Shown here piece by piece: positions 48,392 through 58,289 of a stretch of 64,000 bases of DNA (positions are counted from its first letter, which is position 1; each line of letters opens with the position of its first letter). The DNA is from Bacillota bacterium. Lineage in GTDB: Bacteria; Bacillota; Bacilli; Paenibacillales; NBRC-103111. The translations under genes and the position numbers were made by a program. The notes beneath the pieces are model-generated. The model had not been told where the DNA came from and did no database searches. It was given only the letters and a program-made list of their open reading frames with translations. Location: contig JAEWIS010000031.1 of NCBI GenBank assembly GCA_023386955.1, positions 393,238 to 457,237 on the forward strand. The letters run 5' to 3'.

Positions 48392-49146
48392 CGCACCTCT
48401 ACCCCTTTGTCCCGCAAATCCTGCTTCACTTCATGTATGGTCAATTCCTTATAGTGAAAAATCGTCGCCGCCAGCCCTGCATCGGCCTTGGCCGCCGTGA
48501 AGACCTCATAAAAATCCTCTTTTTTGCCGGCGCCTCCGGAGGCAATGACCGGAATGCCTACCGCTTCGGACACCGCCCGGGTCAGCTTCACGTCGAAGCC
48601 ATCCTTGGTGCCGTCGGCATCCATGCTGGTCAGGAGAATCTCTCCCGCCCCCAGAGTCTCCACCCTCCTGGCCCACTCCAGCGCCTTAATGCCTGTCGGG
48701 GTGCGGCCACCGTGGATATAAACCTCCCATTCGCCCCACGTTGGGTTAAACCGGGCATCTATGGCCACCACAATACATTGAGAGCCGAACCGCCGGGCTC
48801 CATCCGAGATCAGCTGCGGATTTTTCACTGCCGCCGTGTTAATCCCGGTTTTGTCGGCACCCGCCCGCAGAAGCCGGGTCATATCCTCCACGCTGGAGAT
48901 GCCGCCGCCTACGGTGAAGGGAATGGTAATCTCCCCCGCAGTCTGGCGGACCACCTCCACCATGGTGGAGCGACCTTCCACAGAAGCGGATATATCCAGA
49001 AACACCAGCTCATCGGCGCCTTCCCGATCATAGATAGCCGCCAGCTCCACCGGATCCCCGGCATCCCGCAGATTCACGAAATTTACTCCCTTAACCACCC
49101 GCCCGTCCTTCACATCCAGGCAGGGGATGATGCGTTTTGCCAGCAT
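48388..49146 (-). CDS. hisF: Imidazole glycerol phosphate synthase subunit HisF
   Basis: A 252-residue (beta/alpha)8 cyclase that joins ammonia from HisH to PRFAR, giving imidazole glycerol phosphate and AICAR. The start [20 protein letters not shown] contains the catalytic Asp; the second Asp lies in [16 protein letters not shown] 49146 follows AAAGGAG; the upstream in-frame ATG at 49167 lies before that site. It overlaps hisI by four bases. Confidence 0.97.
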   Translation of the reverse strand: MLAKRIIPCLDVKDGRVVKGVNFVNLRDAGDPVELAAIYDREGADELVFLDISASVEGRSTMVEVVRQTAGEITIPFTVGGGISSVEDMTRLLRAGADKTGINTAAVKNPQLISDGARRFGSQCIVVAIDARFNPTWGEWEVYIHGGRTPTGIKALEWARRVETLGAGEILLTSMDADGTKDGFDVKLTRAVSEAVGIPVIASGGAGKKEDFYEVFTAAKADAGLAATIFHYKELTIHEVKQDLRDKGVEVR

Positions 49147-49266
49147 AGCCGTCGCTCCTTTCCTCATGCCGCCTCTTTCTCCGGAACTTCACTCGAAGGA
49201 ACGCGATACCTGGCGGTTAATCCGCGCGCATCCCGCTCCTGCCAAGCCGTCCCACTGCGGCGTTCC

Positions 49267-49998
49267 TTACGCCATCCCCAGACGCCGGTGCGCCTCCGCC
49301 AGCTCAATGCTGCCGGTGTACAGCGCCTTGCCGATAATCGCGCCGGCTACTCCCTTTTCCGCATGAGCGGCCAAAGCCTCCAGATCCTCGTACCGGCTCA
49401 CGCCTCCGGACGCAATCACCGACTGCCCGGATACCTGAGCCAGCCGGACGATGGCCTCCACATTCGGCCCCTGCATCATGCCGTCCCGGGAGATATCCGT
49501 AAAGATAAACGTCTTTGCTCCCAGCTCTGCCAGCTGCACTGCCAGATCCTCCGCCTTCACCTCGGAGGTCTCCAGCCAGCCCCTGGTGGCCACGTAGCCG
49601 TTCCGGGCATCGATACCGATGGCTACCTGCTCCCCGAACCGCCGAAGCACCTCTTCCACAAACGGACGGTCCTCAATCGCCGCCGTCCCGATAATCACCC
49701 GAGAGACGCCCAGCGACAGAAGCCGCTCCACGTTCTCCACCGTGCGCAGGCCGCCTCCTGTTTGCACCGGAGCCTTCACGCTGCGGGCGATGTCCCCGAT
49801 CAACTGATGGTTCACGGGCTCTCCCGCCTTGGCTCCGTCCAGATCCACCAGATGAATCCACTTGCCCCCCTGCTCCGCCCAGGCCAATGCCGCCTCCAGA
49901 GGACTGTCGTTGTAGACCGTCTCCTGATTGTAATCCCCTTGAATCAGGCGGACACACTTGCCGCCGCGGATATCGATTGCCGGATATAAAGTAAACAT
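49267..49998 (-). CDS. hisA: ProFAR isomerase HisA
   Basis: A 243-residue (beta/alpha)8 enzyme catalysing the Amadori rearrangement of ProFAR to PRFAR. The N terminus LYPAIDIRGGKCVRLIQGDY carries the catalytic Asp, and FTDISRDGMMQGPN the second. A 120-base gap separates it from hisF, wider than the other gaps in the operon, with no feature seen. Confidence 0.97.
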   Translation of the reverse strand: MFTLYPAIDIRGGKCVRLIQGDYNQETVYNDSPLEAALAWAEQGGKWIHLVDLDGAKAGEPVNHQLIGDIARSVKAPVQTGGGLRTVENVERLLSLGVSRVIIGTAAIEDRPFVEEVLRRFGEQVAIGIDARNGYVATRGWLETSEVKAEDLAVQLAELGAKTFIFTDISRDGMMQGPNVEAIVRLAQVSGQSVIASGGVSRYEDLEALAAHAEKGVAGAIIGKALYTGSIELAEAHRRLGMA

Positions 49999-50020
49999 GA
50001 CCGCATTTCCTCGCTTTCTG

Positions 50021-50629
50021 TTATCCCCGGACGGTGAGCTTCAGGAAATTCTCCAGAAGCCGCATGCCCAGCTCTCCGCTTTTTTCCGGGTGGAACTGGG
50101 TTCCATACACATTGTCCCGGCCCACTACCGCCGTCACCGGACCGTAATAGTCCGTATCCGCCAAGAGGTCCTGCTCACGCTCCGGCAATGCCTTGTACGA
50201 GTGGACAAAATAGGCATGCCCCTCGTCCAGCCCCGCCAACAGCGGTGACGGCTGCTTGAAGCTAAGCCGGTTCCAGCCCATATGAGGTACCTTGAAGTCC
50301 CCGACGATCCGCACCACTCTGCCGGGCAAAAGCCCCAGGCCTTCATGCTGACCGTGCTCCTCGCTGGAAGAGAACAAGAGCTGCATGCCCAGGCAGATGC
50401 CCAATAGGGGTTTGCCGCTAGCCGCATACCGCACCGCAACCTGCCCAAGCCCGGTATCATTCAAGAACTGCATGGCATCGCCGAAGGCGCCTACACCCGG
50501 AAGAATGGCCCCCTCAGCGGCCATTATCTCGTCCTCCCAGGAGGTCACCTGCGCTTCATAACCAAGGCGCTCCACCGCCTTTTGCACACTGTGGAGGTTG
50601 CCCATACCATAATCGATAATCGCGATCAC
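50021..50629 (-). CDS. hisH: Imidazole glycerol phosphate synthase glutaminase subunit HisH
   Basis: A 202-residue class I glutamine amidotransferase supplying ammonia to HisF. The nucleophile Cys is in GICLGMQLLF, and the His/Glu pair in TQFHPEKSGELG. It starts two bases after the hisB stop. Confidence 0.97.
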   Translation of the reverse strand: MIAIIDYGMGNLHSVQKAVERLGYEAQVTSWEDEIMAAEGAILPGVGAFGDAMQFLNDTGLGQVAVRYAASGKPLLGICLGMQLLFSSSEEHGQHEGLGLLPGRVVRIVGDFKVPHMGWNRLSFKQPSPLLAGLDEGHAYFVHSYKALPEREQDLLADTDYYGPVTAVVGRDNVYGTQFHPEKSGELGMRLLENFLKLTVRG

Positions 50630-50631
50630 GG

Positions 50632-51273
50632 CTACAGAACCCCCTTCGTGGAGGGCACTCCCTGCACCCGGGGATCGATGGAGGTCGCTTCATCCAGCGC
50701 CCGGCCCAAGGCCTTAAACACCGCCTCAATCATATGGTGGGTGTTCTTGCCGTAGTGGACAATCACATGCAGGGTGATCCGCGCCTCCAGCGCCAGCTTC
50801 CACAAGAATTCATGCACCATCTCCGTGGAAAAGGTACCCACCATCTGGGACGGATACTCCGCCCGGTATTCGAAGTGCGGCCGGTTGCTGATGTCGATGA
50901 CCACCTGGGCCAGCGCTTCATCCATGGGAATGAACACGCTGGAGTAGCGTTTGATGCCCCGCTTGTCGCCAAGCGCCTCCCGCAGACATTGACCCAGACA
51001 AATCCCGATATCCTCCACCGTGTGGTGGTCGTCAATATACACGTCACCGTCTGCCTGTACCTTCAGGTTGAACTGGCCGTGTTTGGTGAACAGATCCAGC
51101 ATGTGGTCGAGGAACGGCACCTTCGTCTCAATCAGCGAGGTCCCGTTGCCGTCAATGCCGAAGCTGAGCTCAATGTCCGTCTCATTGGTTTTGCGGGCCA
51201 CGAAGGCCGTACGCCCGGCTGTCAGAATTCCCTCATCGTTGCCTTGCGGATTCCCTGTGAATGCGTCTGTCAT
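50632..51273 (-). CDS. hisB: Imidazoleglycerol-phosphate dehydratase HisB
   Basis: A 213-residue manganese enzyme. Metal-binding motifs DHMLDLFTKHG, DDHHTVEDIG and the second HHMIEAVFKALGRA are intact. It is monofunctional: no phosphatase domain. Compared with the usual ~195 residues it has a short extra N-terminal tail. It overlaps hisD by four bases. Confidence 0.97.
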   Translation of the reverse strand: MTDAFTGNPQGNDEGILTAGRTAFVARKTNETDIELSFGIDGNGTSLIETKVPFLDHMLDLFTKHGQFNLKVQADGDVYIDDHHTVEDIGICLGQCLREALGDKRGIKRYSSVFIPMDEALAQVVIDISNRPHFEYRAEYPSQMVGTFSTEMVHEFLWKLALEARITLHVIVHYGKNTHHMIEAVFKALGRALDEATSIDPRVQGVPSTKGVL

Positions 51274-52565
51274 CCTTGTCCGCCCTCCTTTTCCACCCGA
51301 ATTTCCACGGCACGGGCGTGAGCCTGCAGCCCCTCAAACCGTGCCAATGCAGAAATCTGCGGCGCATCCCGCAGCAAGGCTTCCTTGCTGTAATAGATCA
51401 CACTGGATTTCTTCACAAAATCGTCCACCGACAGCGCCGAGGAAAACCGGGCTGTTCCGTTGGTAGGCAGGACGTGGTTCGGTCCGGCAAAATAATCCCC
51501 TACCGACTCCGAGCTGTACGGACCCAGGAAAATAGCTCCCGCATTCTCGATTTTGCCCAAGTAGCGGAACGGCTCCTCCACGATAACCTCCAGATGCTCC
51601 GGGGCCATCCGGTTCACTACGGCAATCCCCTCCTCCAGCGTATTTACGGTGAGAATAGCGCCGTAATCGGCCAGGGACTGGCCGGCAATCTCGCGCCGGG
51701 GCAGCAGCGCCAGTTGGCTCTCCAGCTCTGCCTCTACCGCCTGGGCCAATGCCGCCGACGGCGTCACCAGTACCGCTGAGGCCATCTCGTCATGCTCCGC
51801 CTGGGACAGCAGGTCCGCCGCCACATAAGCCGGATCGGCGGTATCGTCCGCCAGCACAATAATCTCGCTGGGACCGGCGATGCTGTCGATGTCCACCACG
51901 CCGTATACATATCGTTTGGCCAGGGCCACATAGATATTGCCTGGCCCCACAATCTTGTCCACGGCGGGAATCTGCTCCGTGCCGTAAGCTAAGGCTGCTA
52001 CCGCCTGGGCGCCGCCCACCCGGTAAATCTCCTTCACGCCCGCTTCTGCGGCGGCAACGAGTATATACGGATTGACGCCCTCCACCCCTGCGGTGGCAGG
52101 CGGCGTCACAATGGCAATCTCCGGCACTCCGGCCACCAGGGCTGGAATGGCATTCATCAGCACGGATGACGGATAAGCTGCCTTGCCGCCGGGCACATAC
52201 AGCCCTACCCGCTTCAAGGGCCGGTACACCTGCCCCAGCATGGTGCCGTCCGGCTGGAGGTCCATCCAGGTTTCCCGCTTCTGCTTCTCGTGAAAAGCGC
52301 GGATACGCACTGCCGCCGCCCGGATGGCCTCCACAAACTCCGGCTCCACCTGGTTGTATGCCCCTTCAATCTCCTCTTCCGTCAGCCGGAAGCTCTCCAC
52401 CTTCGTCCGGTCGAACTCCTCCGAGTACCGGCGCAGGGCAGCATCCCCTTCCATCCGCACCGCTTCAATAATGGCCTTCGCCGCCTCATTCTGCTCCGGC
52501 GAGCCGTACTCCACCTCACGGCTGATGGCAAATTCCGCCGCCGGCATAATCCGCACCACTGCCAT
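51270..52565 (-). CDS. hisD: Histidinol dehydrogenase HisD
   Basis: A 431-residue zinc enzyme oxidising histidinol to histidine with two NAD. GPGNIYVALAKRYVYG and GPSEIIVLADD are family signatures; the C terminal part has the conserved LPTNGTARFSSALSV. GGAGGGTG precedes the ATG. The 111-base gap to hisG contains the two-hairpin element. Confidence 0.97.
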   Translation of the reverse strand: MAVVRIMPAAEFAISREVEYGSPEQNEAAKAIIEAVRMEGDAALRRYSEEFDRTKVESFRLTEEEIEGAYNQVEPEFVEAIRAAAVRIRAFHEKQKRETWMDLQPDGTMLGQVYRPLKRVGLYVPGGKAAYPSSVLMNAIPALVAGVPEIAIVTPPATAGVEGVNPYILVAAAEAGVKEIYRVGGAQAVAALAYGTEQIPAVDKIVGPGNIYVALAKRYVYGVVDIDSIAGPSEIIVLADDTADPAYVAADLLSQAEHDEMASAVLVTPSAALAQAVEAELESQLALLPRREIAGQSLADYGAILTVNTLEEGIAVVNRMAPEHLEVIVEEPFRYLGKIENAGAIFLGPYSSESVGDYFAGPNHVLPTNGTARFSSALSVDDFVKKSSVIYYSKEALLRDAPQISALARFEGLQAHARAVEIRVEKEGGQG

Positions 52566-52587
52566 ATGTGCACCCTCCTACTCTGTA

Positions 52588-52655
52588 ATAACTTGGTCCG
52601 AGCCACAGGCCGGATAAGTTATGGAAGCCTCGAAATTGGCAAAGCCAATTTGAGG
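52588..52655. repeat. Two-hairpin intercistronic element between hisG and hisD
   Basis: Hairpin A 52588-52622 (ATAACTT...GCC-aca-GGC...AAGTTAT) and hairpin B 52628-52655 (CCTCgAAATTGGC-AAA-GCCAATTTGAGG). It matches the elements at 12662-12811, with the same layout and compensating stem changes. It sits between the hisG stop and the hisD ribosome site, in the same orientation relative to transcription as between rapZ and yvcK. Confidence 0.8.
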
Positions 52656-52676
52656 GAATCTTTTCAACGTCGCTCT

Positions 52677-53357
52677 TTACTTCACCTGCACCGTGTCCCG
52701 GCCGGTTATGACCTCCTGCAGCCGGTCGCACAGATCCTGAATCCGCTCATTCTTCATCCGGTAGCTGACCCGGTTGGCAATCAACCGGCTGGTGATAGAG
52801 AAAATCTGCTCCATCTCCACCAGCCCGTTCTCCACGATGGTCGCCCCGGTCTCCACCATATCCACAATCCGGTCGGCCAGCCCGATCAGGGGTGCCAGCT
52901 CGATGGAGCCGTTCAGCTTAATCACATTCACCTGCTGGCCCCGCTCCCGGAAATATTGGGAGGCCACATTGGGGTATTTGGTAGCTACCTTCAGATTAAT
53001 GGCAGGCTTCCAGTCCGGCAGCCCGATCACCGACATCCGGCAGCGGGCTATACCCAGGTCCAGGAGCTCATACACATCGCGGTTATCCTCCATCAGCACA
53101 TCCTTGCCCACAATGCCGATGTCCGCTGCGCCGTATTCCACATAGGTGGCCACATCCACCGGCTTCGCCATTATAAATTCCAACGCCGCATCCGGCACAG
53201 TAATAATCAGCTTGCGGGAGTCCTCCAGATCATCCGGCACTGCAAAACCCGCTTCCTGAAACAGCTTGATGGCCGGGCGGTTAATCCTGCCCTTGGGCAT
53301 GGCAATTTTGAGCAGTTCCTTCGTGTTTTCCTTATGGGAAGCCTGCGTCGTAAGCAT
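52677..53357 (-). CDS. hisG: ATP phosphoribosyltransferase catalytic subunit HisG (short form)
   Basis: A 226-residue short-form HisG catalysing the first step of histidine synthesis. It lacks the C-terminal regulatory domain and needs HisZ, encoded just upstream. Motifs include [26 protein letters not shown] and [18 protein letters not shown] 53357 follows AGGAGG. Confidence 0.96.
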   Translation of the reverse strand: MLTTQASHKENTKELLKIAMPKGRINRPAIKLFQEAGFAVPDDLEDSRKLIITVPDAALEFIMAKPVDVATYVEYGAADIGIVGKDVLMEDNRDVYELLDLGIARCRMSVIGLPDWKPAINLKVATKYPNVASQYFRERGQQVNVIKLNGSIELAPLIGLADRIVDMVETGATIVENGLVEMEQIFSITSRLIANRVSYRMKNERIQDLCDRLQEVITGRDTVQVK

Positions 53358-53430
53358 CGGCTGTTTTCCTCCTATACATGCATCTATCCGGAGCAACTAT
53401 GCCCCCGTCCGGGCTTCGTCCCTCCCCGTC

Positions 53431-54621
53431 CTACACCAGGGCGATCACGTCCCGGTACACACTGCCGTTTACACGGATATAACCGTCCGCATCCTTCTCA
53501 AGCGAAGGAGCCTCCGCCACACACCGCGTCTCCACCTGCACCCGGGGAGCGGCCCGCAGCTCAGCGGCCTTCGCCAATCCCTCGCAGCGGCGCTCCTCGC
53601 TGTACAGCACCAGAAGCCGGCGGGTCTCTTCCGGCAGCTCACGGACTGCCTCCAGAATCCGCGTCGTCTTCAAGGCAAAGCCTGTAGCCGGCGCCTCCCG
53701 TCCGAACTGGCGGAGCAGATTGTCATACCGCCCCCCGCTGACCACGGGAAAACCCAGATTGGCTGCATATCCCTCGAAGGTCATGCCGGTATAATACGAA
53801 AAATCCCCAATCATGGTCAGATCGATCAGCACATGATCACTGACGCCATACGCCTTCAGCACCTCGTATACCCGGCATAGATGGTCCAAGGATTCCCTAG
53901 CCAACGGATTCTCGGTAATACCTGAAGCCTGCTCGCAGATTTCCTCTCCGCCCCGCAGCCTAAGGATCGCCTCCAGCTCCTTCTCAACCGCCGGCGCCAA
54001 GCCGAAGCCCTTCAGCTGCTGGCGGTAGCCCACATAGTCCCGGTTCAGGAGGCATTCCTTCAGCGCTTTTTGCTTTTCCTCCCCATCGCACAGGGTTTCA
54101 TGGAATAGCCCATTCAGGAAGCCCGTATGCCCTAGGGCCATCTTAAAGCTGTCTACACCCGCCGCCTGCAGAGAGGCGATAGCCAACGCAATAACCTCTG
54201 CATCCGCCTCAGGAGAAGGATCGCCGACCAGCTCCGCACCCGTCTGAAAAAACTCCGATTCCCGGCCCGCCTCCTCCTCGAAGGCCCGGAATACATTGGC
54301 ATGGTACGACAGCCGGACAGGAAGGGTCTCCTCCTTCATCAGGGATGCCACCACCCGGGCGATGGGCGCTGTAATATCCGGTCGCAGCACCAGGGTTCTG
54401 CCATTCTGGTCCAGCAGCTTAAACATCTTCTTGTCTTCCGTGGAGCTGGCCACGCCCACTGTATCGTAGAACTCCAGTGTAGGTGTGATGATCTGGGTGT
54501 AGCCCCATTTTTCCATACACTCCAGCACTCTGGATTCAATCCTTCTTAATCTGGCAGCCGCCCCCGGCAGGTAGTCCTTTACGCCGGTCGGCTTTTCAAA
54601 CCCTTTCGGTTTGGACACCAT
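53431..54621 (-). CDS. hisZ: ATP phosphoribosyltransferase regulatory subunit HisZ
   Basis: A 396-residue paralog of histidyl-tRNA synthetase that regulates HisG and gives histidine feedback. N-terminal KPTGVKDYLPGAAARLRRIE and the class II motifs (LRPDITAPIARVV) are present; the tRNA-binding C-terminal domain of HisS is missing, which supports HisZ. First gene of the operon, after a consensus-like promoter 164 bases upstream. Confidence 0.94.
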   Translation of the reverse strand: MVSKPKGFEKPTGVKDYLPGAAARLRRIESRVLECMEKWGYTQIITPTLEFYDTVGVASSTEDKKMFKLLDQNGRTLVLRPDITAPIARVVASLMKEETLPVRLSYHANVFRAFEEEAGRESEFFQTGAELVGDPSPEADAEVIALAIASLQAAGVDSFKMALGHTGFLNGLFHETLCDGEEKQKALKECLLNRDYVGYRQQLKGFGLAPAVEKELEAILRLRGGEEICEQASGITENPLARESLDHLCRVYEVLKAYGVSDHVLIDLTMIGDFSYYTGMTFEGYAANLGFPVVSGGRYDNLLRQFGREAPATGFALKTTRILEAVRELPEETRRLLVLYSEERRCEGLAKAAELRAAPRVQVETRCVAEAPSLEKDADGYIRVNGSVYRDVIALV

Positions 54622-54784
54622 CCTTCACCTCACGCCGAAAGCCTGCCCTTCTTCCTGCAGCTTCCGATATCTTGTACAAGCACATAAGCCTATTCTATCA
54701 CATGGCCAAAATCATTCCAGCCTGACCTATACCCAAAACGCTTTAGTGTGTTACCATGCTACCAAAGTAAAGAGTTTAGTCGTA

Positions 54785-54813
54785 ACTATACCACCTCGTT
54801 CCGGCTGCGTCAA
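54785..54813 (-). promoter_or_regulatory. Promoter of the histidine operon
   Basis: Minus-strand TTGACG (54813-54808), 17-bp spacer, TATAGT (54790-54785). The leader to hisZ is about 155 bases. A T-box was sought but not found. Confidence 0.7.
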
Positions 54814-54861
54814 TGCTTTCTGCCCATTTTCCCCTGCTTTACCCTCCCGCCAAAAAAACAC

Positions 54862-54886
54862 AAAAAGCAGGCATTAGCGCCTGCTT
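54862..54886 (-). terminator. Terminator of the hprK-lgt-ppaX-yvoF operon
   Basis: AAGCAGGC/GCCTGCTT stem with a minus-strand T run from the A tract at 54862-54866. Confidence 0.8.
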
Positions 54887-54987
54887 CCTCAATAAAGCCA
54901 GCTATATCCCTCGGGGCTCTGCAGGATCTGTGTCCTTCCCACACGGCAAACAGTCTGAAGGCTGCCGCTGCGGCTTCGCTTCTCCGC

Positions 54988-55494
54988 CTACTGCTCCAGC
55001 TCCTCCACCGGCTCACCAGGCCGGATCACCTGCAGCGGATTGCCAGCCACAAAGCTGCCCGGGGCCACATTGCGGTGCACCACCGCTCCCGCGGCCACTA
55101 CTGCACGGTCCCCGATAGTGACACCGGGCAGAATGGTACAGTTGGCCCCGATCATCACATGGTTGCCGATCCGCACATCGCCGAGACGGTACTCGTCGAT
55201 CAGGTACTCATGAGCCAGAATCGTGGTATTGTACCCGATGACGCAATTATCCCCCACATAAATCCGCTCCGGAAAAAACACATCCACCATCACCATCAAG
55301 CCGAAGGAGGTTTCCTTGCCTACCTTCATGCCCAATATTCTGCGGTAGATGGCATTTTTGAGGGGCAGATACGGGCAGTACCGGGCCAGTTGGATAAAGA
55401 TGAAATTCTTCACCGACTTCCAGGGATTAACCGTTTTGTATACCTGCCACAGGGCATTAGGTCCTTCTGTGGGATACCGTTCCAGCTTTCTCAA
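54988..55494 (-). CDS. yvoF: Left-handed beta-helix acyltransferase (YvoF-like)
   Basis: A 168-residue hexapeptide-repeat acetyltransferase, probably trimeric. Repeats such as IGNHVMIGANCTILPGVTIG and the cis-Pro-rich end GSFVAGNPLQVIRPG are typical. The TTG start at 55494 overlaps the ppaX stop (TTGA), with GGGGGAG upstream. Position after hprK-lgt-ppaX equals yvoF of B. subtilis. Acceptor unknown. Confidence 0.85.
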   Translation of the reverse strand: MRKLERYPTEGPNALWQVYKTVNPWKSVKNFIFIQLARYCPYLPLKNAIYRRILGMKVGKETSFGLMVMVDVFFPERIYVGDNCVIGYNTTILAHEYLIDEYRLGDVRIGNHVMIGANCTILPGVTIGDRAVVAAGAVVHRNVAPGSFVAGNPLQVIRPGEPVEELEQ

Positions 55495-56147
55495 TCCGCT
55501 CCCCCACTTTTGACACCGCAAATCTCCAAGAGCTCCCGCATATCCCGGATCATATAGTCCGGTCCGATCCCCAACAAATAATCCTCGCCCTTGGCCGTCC
55601 AAGCCACTCCCGCCGAACGGGTGCCCGCATGTTTGGCCGCGAGAATATCATACTGGCTGTCCCCGACCATCAGCGTTTCCTCCGGCTTCACACCCAGCAG
55701 GGCTGCTGCCTTTAGAATCCCTTCCCCATGGGGCTTGGGCTCCACCACATCCTCCACCGTTACGATAGCTTCCAGATACGGCGTCAGTCCAAAACGCTCC
55801 AAACCCATCAGCGAGGTTCTGCGGATTTTGCTGGTGACCACGCCGAGCCTCAGTCCCGCCCCGCTTAATGCCTCTAGCACCTCTTTCACATAGGGGAAGT
55901 CCATAATCAGCTCATCATGGCGTTCGATGTTGAATTCCCGGTATTTCGCAATATACCGCTCCACATCCTGCAGCCCCGTATACTCCCGCATCTGGTCCAC
56001 CAGCGTACGGCCGAAATTACGGATAATATCCTCACGGGTATAAACCCGGGGTGTTTCGCCCTCCAGTGTATGGAGGAAGCTGGCCACAATCAGCTCATTG
56101 GTGTTCAATATGGTTCCGTCCAGATCAAACAGAACAGCCTTAAACAT
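55491..56147 (-). CDS. ppaX: Pyrophosphatase PpaX (HAD family)
   Basis: A 218-residue HAD phosphatase that hydrolyses the pyrophosphate made when HprK dephosphorylates P-Ser-HPr. The HAD motifs DLDGTILNT, VVTSKIRRT and GDSQYD are present. It overlaps lgt by eight bases and yvoF by four. The link to hprK three genes upstream supports the assignment. Confidence 0.93.
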   Translation of the reverse strand: MFKAVLFDLDGTILNTNELIVASFLHTLEGETPRVYTREDIIRNFGRTLVDQMREYTGLQDVERYIAKYREFNIERHDELIMDFPYVKEVLEALSGAGLRLGVVTSKIRRTSLMGLERFGLTPYLEAIVTVEDVVEPKPHGEGILKAAALLGVKPEETLMVGDSQYDILAAKHAGTRSAGVAWTAKGEDYLLGIGPDYMIRDMRELLEICGVKSGGAD

Positions 56148-57141
56148 GCTTGTCCTCCCGGGCTATTTTGTCCTCGGCAGGTGCTGGCCGGCCAGAGCTG
56201 GCCGGTGCCTGAGCAGCGGGAGCCGCTTCAACGGCCTTGGAGGAAACAATGGGATCCGCGTAATACGGCAGCGCCGTACCATATTTCTTCCGCCGGAAAA
56301 TGATGTAGCCGATCGCCGCAAGGATAAGCAATACCGCTACCACCTGAGACGTCCGGATGTTGCCGTAGTCCATGCTTCCGGGTTCAAAATACAGCTGCAT
56401 CGGCGACCACAGGCCGTTCATCAAAGCACGCAGCCAAGCCGGGCCATCAAAGGCAAGGCTGTCGGTGCGCAATCCTTCGATAAAGAAACGCCCTACCGAA
56501 TAACCGATGAAATAACCGGCGAAGAGCTCACCGGACTTCAGCCAAGGCCTGCGCCGCAGCCAGAACAGAATCAGCAATACTAGCAGATTCCACAAGGATT
56601 CATACAGGAAGGTGGGATGATAAAAAATCCCGTCGATGTTCATTTGGTTCACGATAAAATCCGGCAGAAACAGCTTGTCCCGCAGGAAGGATTCGGCAAC
56701 CGGCCCGCCATGGGCCTCCTGGTTGATGAAGTTCCCCCAGCGACCGATCATCTGGCCTGCAATCAGGGACGGTGCACAAATATCCGCAATCCGGATAAAG
56801 GAATATCCCTTCCTCCGGCAATAAATACTGACGGCAATAATCGCCCCGATTAAAGCCCCGTAGATGGCGATGCCGCCCTCCCAGATAGCGAACACATCCA
56901 TCAGGTTGTTCTTGTAATCATCCCACTTGAAGGCGACGTAATAAATCCGCGCACCAATGATCGCGGAAGGCACACCCAGCAGAATAACATCCATAAAAAA
57001 ATCGGGGATAATCTTGAAGCGTTTCCCCTCGTAAATGGCCAGATACAGCCCGATCAGAGCCGCCGTACCCAAAATAATCCCGTACCAGTGTACGTCAATC
57101 GGCCCTAATGAAAAAGCAATCCGTTTCAGTGCCAAAGGCAT
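56140..57141 (-). CDS. lgt: Prolipoprotein diacylglyceryl transferase
   Basis: A 333-residue seven-helix membrane enzyme that moves diacylglyceryl from phosphatidylglycerol to the lipobox Cys of lipoproteins. The signature GRWGNFINQEAHGG and the HPTFLYES motif are intact. A ~50-residue charged, Ala/Pro-rich cytoplasmic tail is longer than usual. It should modify the ABC binding lipoproteins at 6297 and 18793. Confidence 0.97.
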   Translation of the reverse strand: MPLALKRIAFSLGPIDVHWYGIILGTAALIGLYLAIYEGKRFKIIPDFFMDVILLGVPSAIIGARIYYVAFKWDDYKNNLMDVFAIWEGGIAIYGALIGAIIAVSIYCRRKGYSFIRIADICAPSLIAGQMIGRWGNFINQEAHGGPVAESFLRDKLFLPDFIVNQMNIDGIFYHPTFLYESLWNLLVLLILFWLRRRPWLKSGELFAGYFIGYSVGRFFIEGLRTDSLAFDGPAWLRALMNGLWSPMQLYFEPGSMDYGNIRTSQVVAVLLILAAIGYIIFRRKKYGTALPYYADPIVSSKAVEAAPAAQAPASSGRPAPAEDKIAREDKHV

Positions 57142-57190
57142 GCTTGTGCTCCTTCCCTCCCCCGGCTTCCTGCCGGGAGGTTTCCATCAA

Positions 57191-58129
57191 TTATTCCACA
57201 TCGTCCAAATCTTCATTGATGGTTTCCGTCAGCTTGTTAGTAAACTGCAATGCCGCATTAAAGCCCATCCGCTTCAAACGGTAGTTCATGGCCGCTACCT
57301 CGATAATCACCGCCAGGTTCCGTCCGGGACGGACGGGGATGGTCACCAACGGCACATCCGTTTCAATAATCCGGGTGGTTTCCTCATCCAGACCCAGTCG
57401 GTCATACTGCTTGTCCTGCTGCCAGGTTTCCAGCTTAATGACCACATTGATCTTGGTGTTATTGCGTACTGCGCCTGCACCAAAAAGTGTCATTACATTA
57501 ATGATGCCCACGCCGCGGATCTCAAGCAGATGTTTAATCAGCTCCGGCGCATTGCCGATAAGCACATTTTCCGCCGTTTGGCGGATTTCCACCGCATCAT
57601 CGGCGATCAGCCGGTGGCCGCGTTTAACCAGCTCCAGGGCCGTTTCACTTTTGCCGATACCGCTGGATCCGGAAATCAGCATGCCGATGCCATACACGTC
57701 CACCAATACCCCATGGATGGTTGTGGAGGGCGCCAGCTTATGCTCGAGAAAATCGGTAATTTGTCCGGCCAGCATGGTGGTATTTACATTGCTGCGCATG
57801 ACGGTAATACCGTTTGCATCGGAAGCTTCCACCAGCTCCATCGGCACATCCAACCCACGGGTGATGACAATACAAGGCGTCTCATCCAGGCAAAGCCGTT
57901 TCATTCTGTCCTTGCGCTCCGCTTCGGGCAGCCGTTCAAAAAAAGCCAGCTCCGTCTTGCCGAGGATTTGCACCCGGTCCTCCGGGTGATATTCAAAGTA
58001 ACCTGCCATTTCAAGGCCGGGACGGCATAAATCGGCAACTTCAATGGTCCGCTTCAGCCCAGGCTCCCCACTTATGATTTCCATCTGGAACTTATTTGCC
58101 AATTCGCTGACTTTCACTTTTTTGGGCAT
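57191..58129 (-). CDS. hprK: HPr kinase/phosphorylase HprK
   Basis: A 312-residue bifunctional enzyme that phosphorylates Ser46 of HPr and Crh with ATP or pyrophosphate and reverses it with phosphate. The P-loop [14 protein letters not shown] (about 154), [10 protein letters not shown] and the C-terminal signature near [16 protein letters not shown] are present. AAAGGAG precedes the ATG. It leads the lgt-ppaX-yvoF operon and is the central sensor for catabolite control of the sugar genes in this window. Confidence 0.97.
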   Translation of the reverse strand: MPKKVKVSELANKFQMEIISGEPGLKRTIEVADLCRPGLEMAGYFEYHPEDRVQILGKTELAFFERLPEAERKDRMKRLCLDETPCIVITRGLDVPMELVEASDANGITVMRSNVNTTMLAGQITDFLEHKLAPSTTIHGVLVDVYGIGMLISGSSGIGKSETALELVKRGHRLIADDAVEIRQTAENVLIGNAPELIKHLLEIRGVGIINVMTLFGAGAVRNNTKINVVIKLETWQQDKQYDRLGLDEETTRIIETDVPLVTIPVRPGRNLAVIIEVAAMNYRLKRMGFNAALQFTNKLTETINEDLDDVE

Positions 58130-58244
58130 GTTCCTCGTTCTCCTTTATATACCAATAGTACCATGGTATAAGAATTGTCCGCATAAATCAACACTGGGGA
58201 CATGAATCCTCGTATGTTCCGGGCCATACCAAGACAAAAAAATA

Positions 58245-58271
58245 AAAAGCCGGCTGCATCAGCCGGCTTTT
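58245..58271 (-). terminator. Terminator of the msmX-like gene
   Basis: AAAAGCCGGCTG-cat-CAGCCGGCTTTT, perfect 12-bp stem, bidirectional, with T runs on both sides. Confidence 0.9.
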
Positions 58272-58289
58272 GTCTCTATGTGGGAAAAC

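Noticed and set aside
47051..48454. 467-codon plus-strand open frame
   Set aside because: It is the antisense shadow of hisIE plus repeat sequence, without a ribosome site.
54700..54830. T-box leader of the his operon (GAGGTGGTATAG resembles the T-box core)
   Set aside because: That text is the spacer and -10 box of a good promoter; there is no specifier loop or terminator before hisZ.
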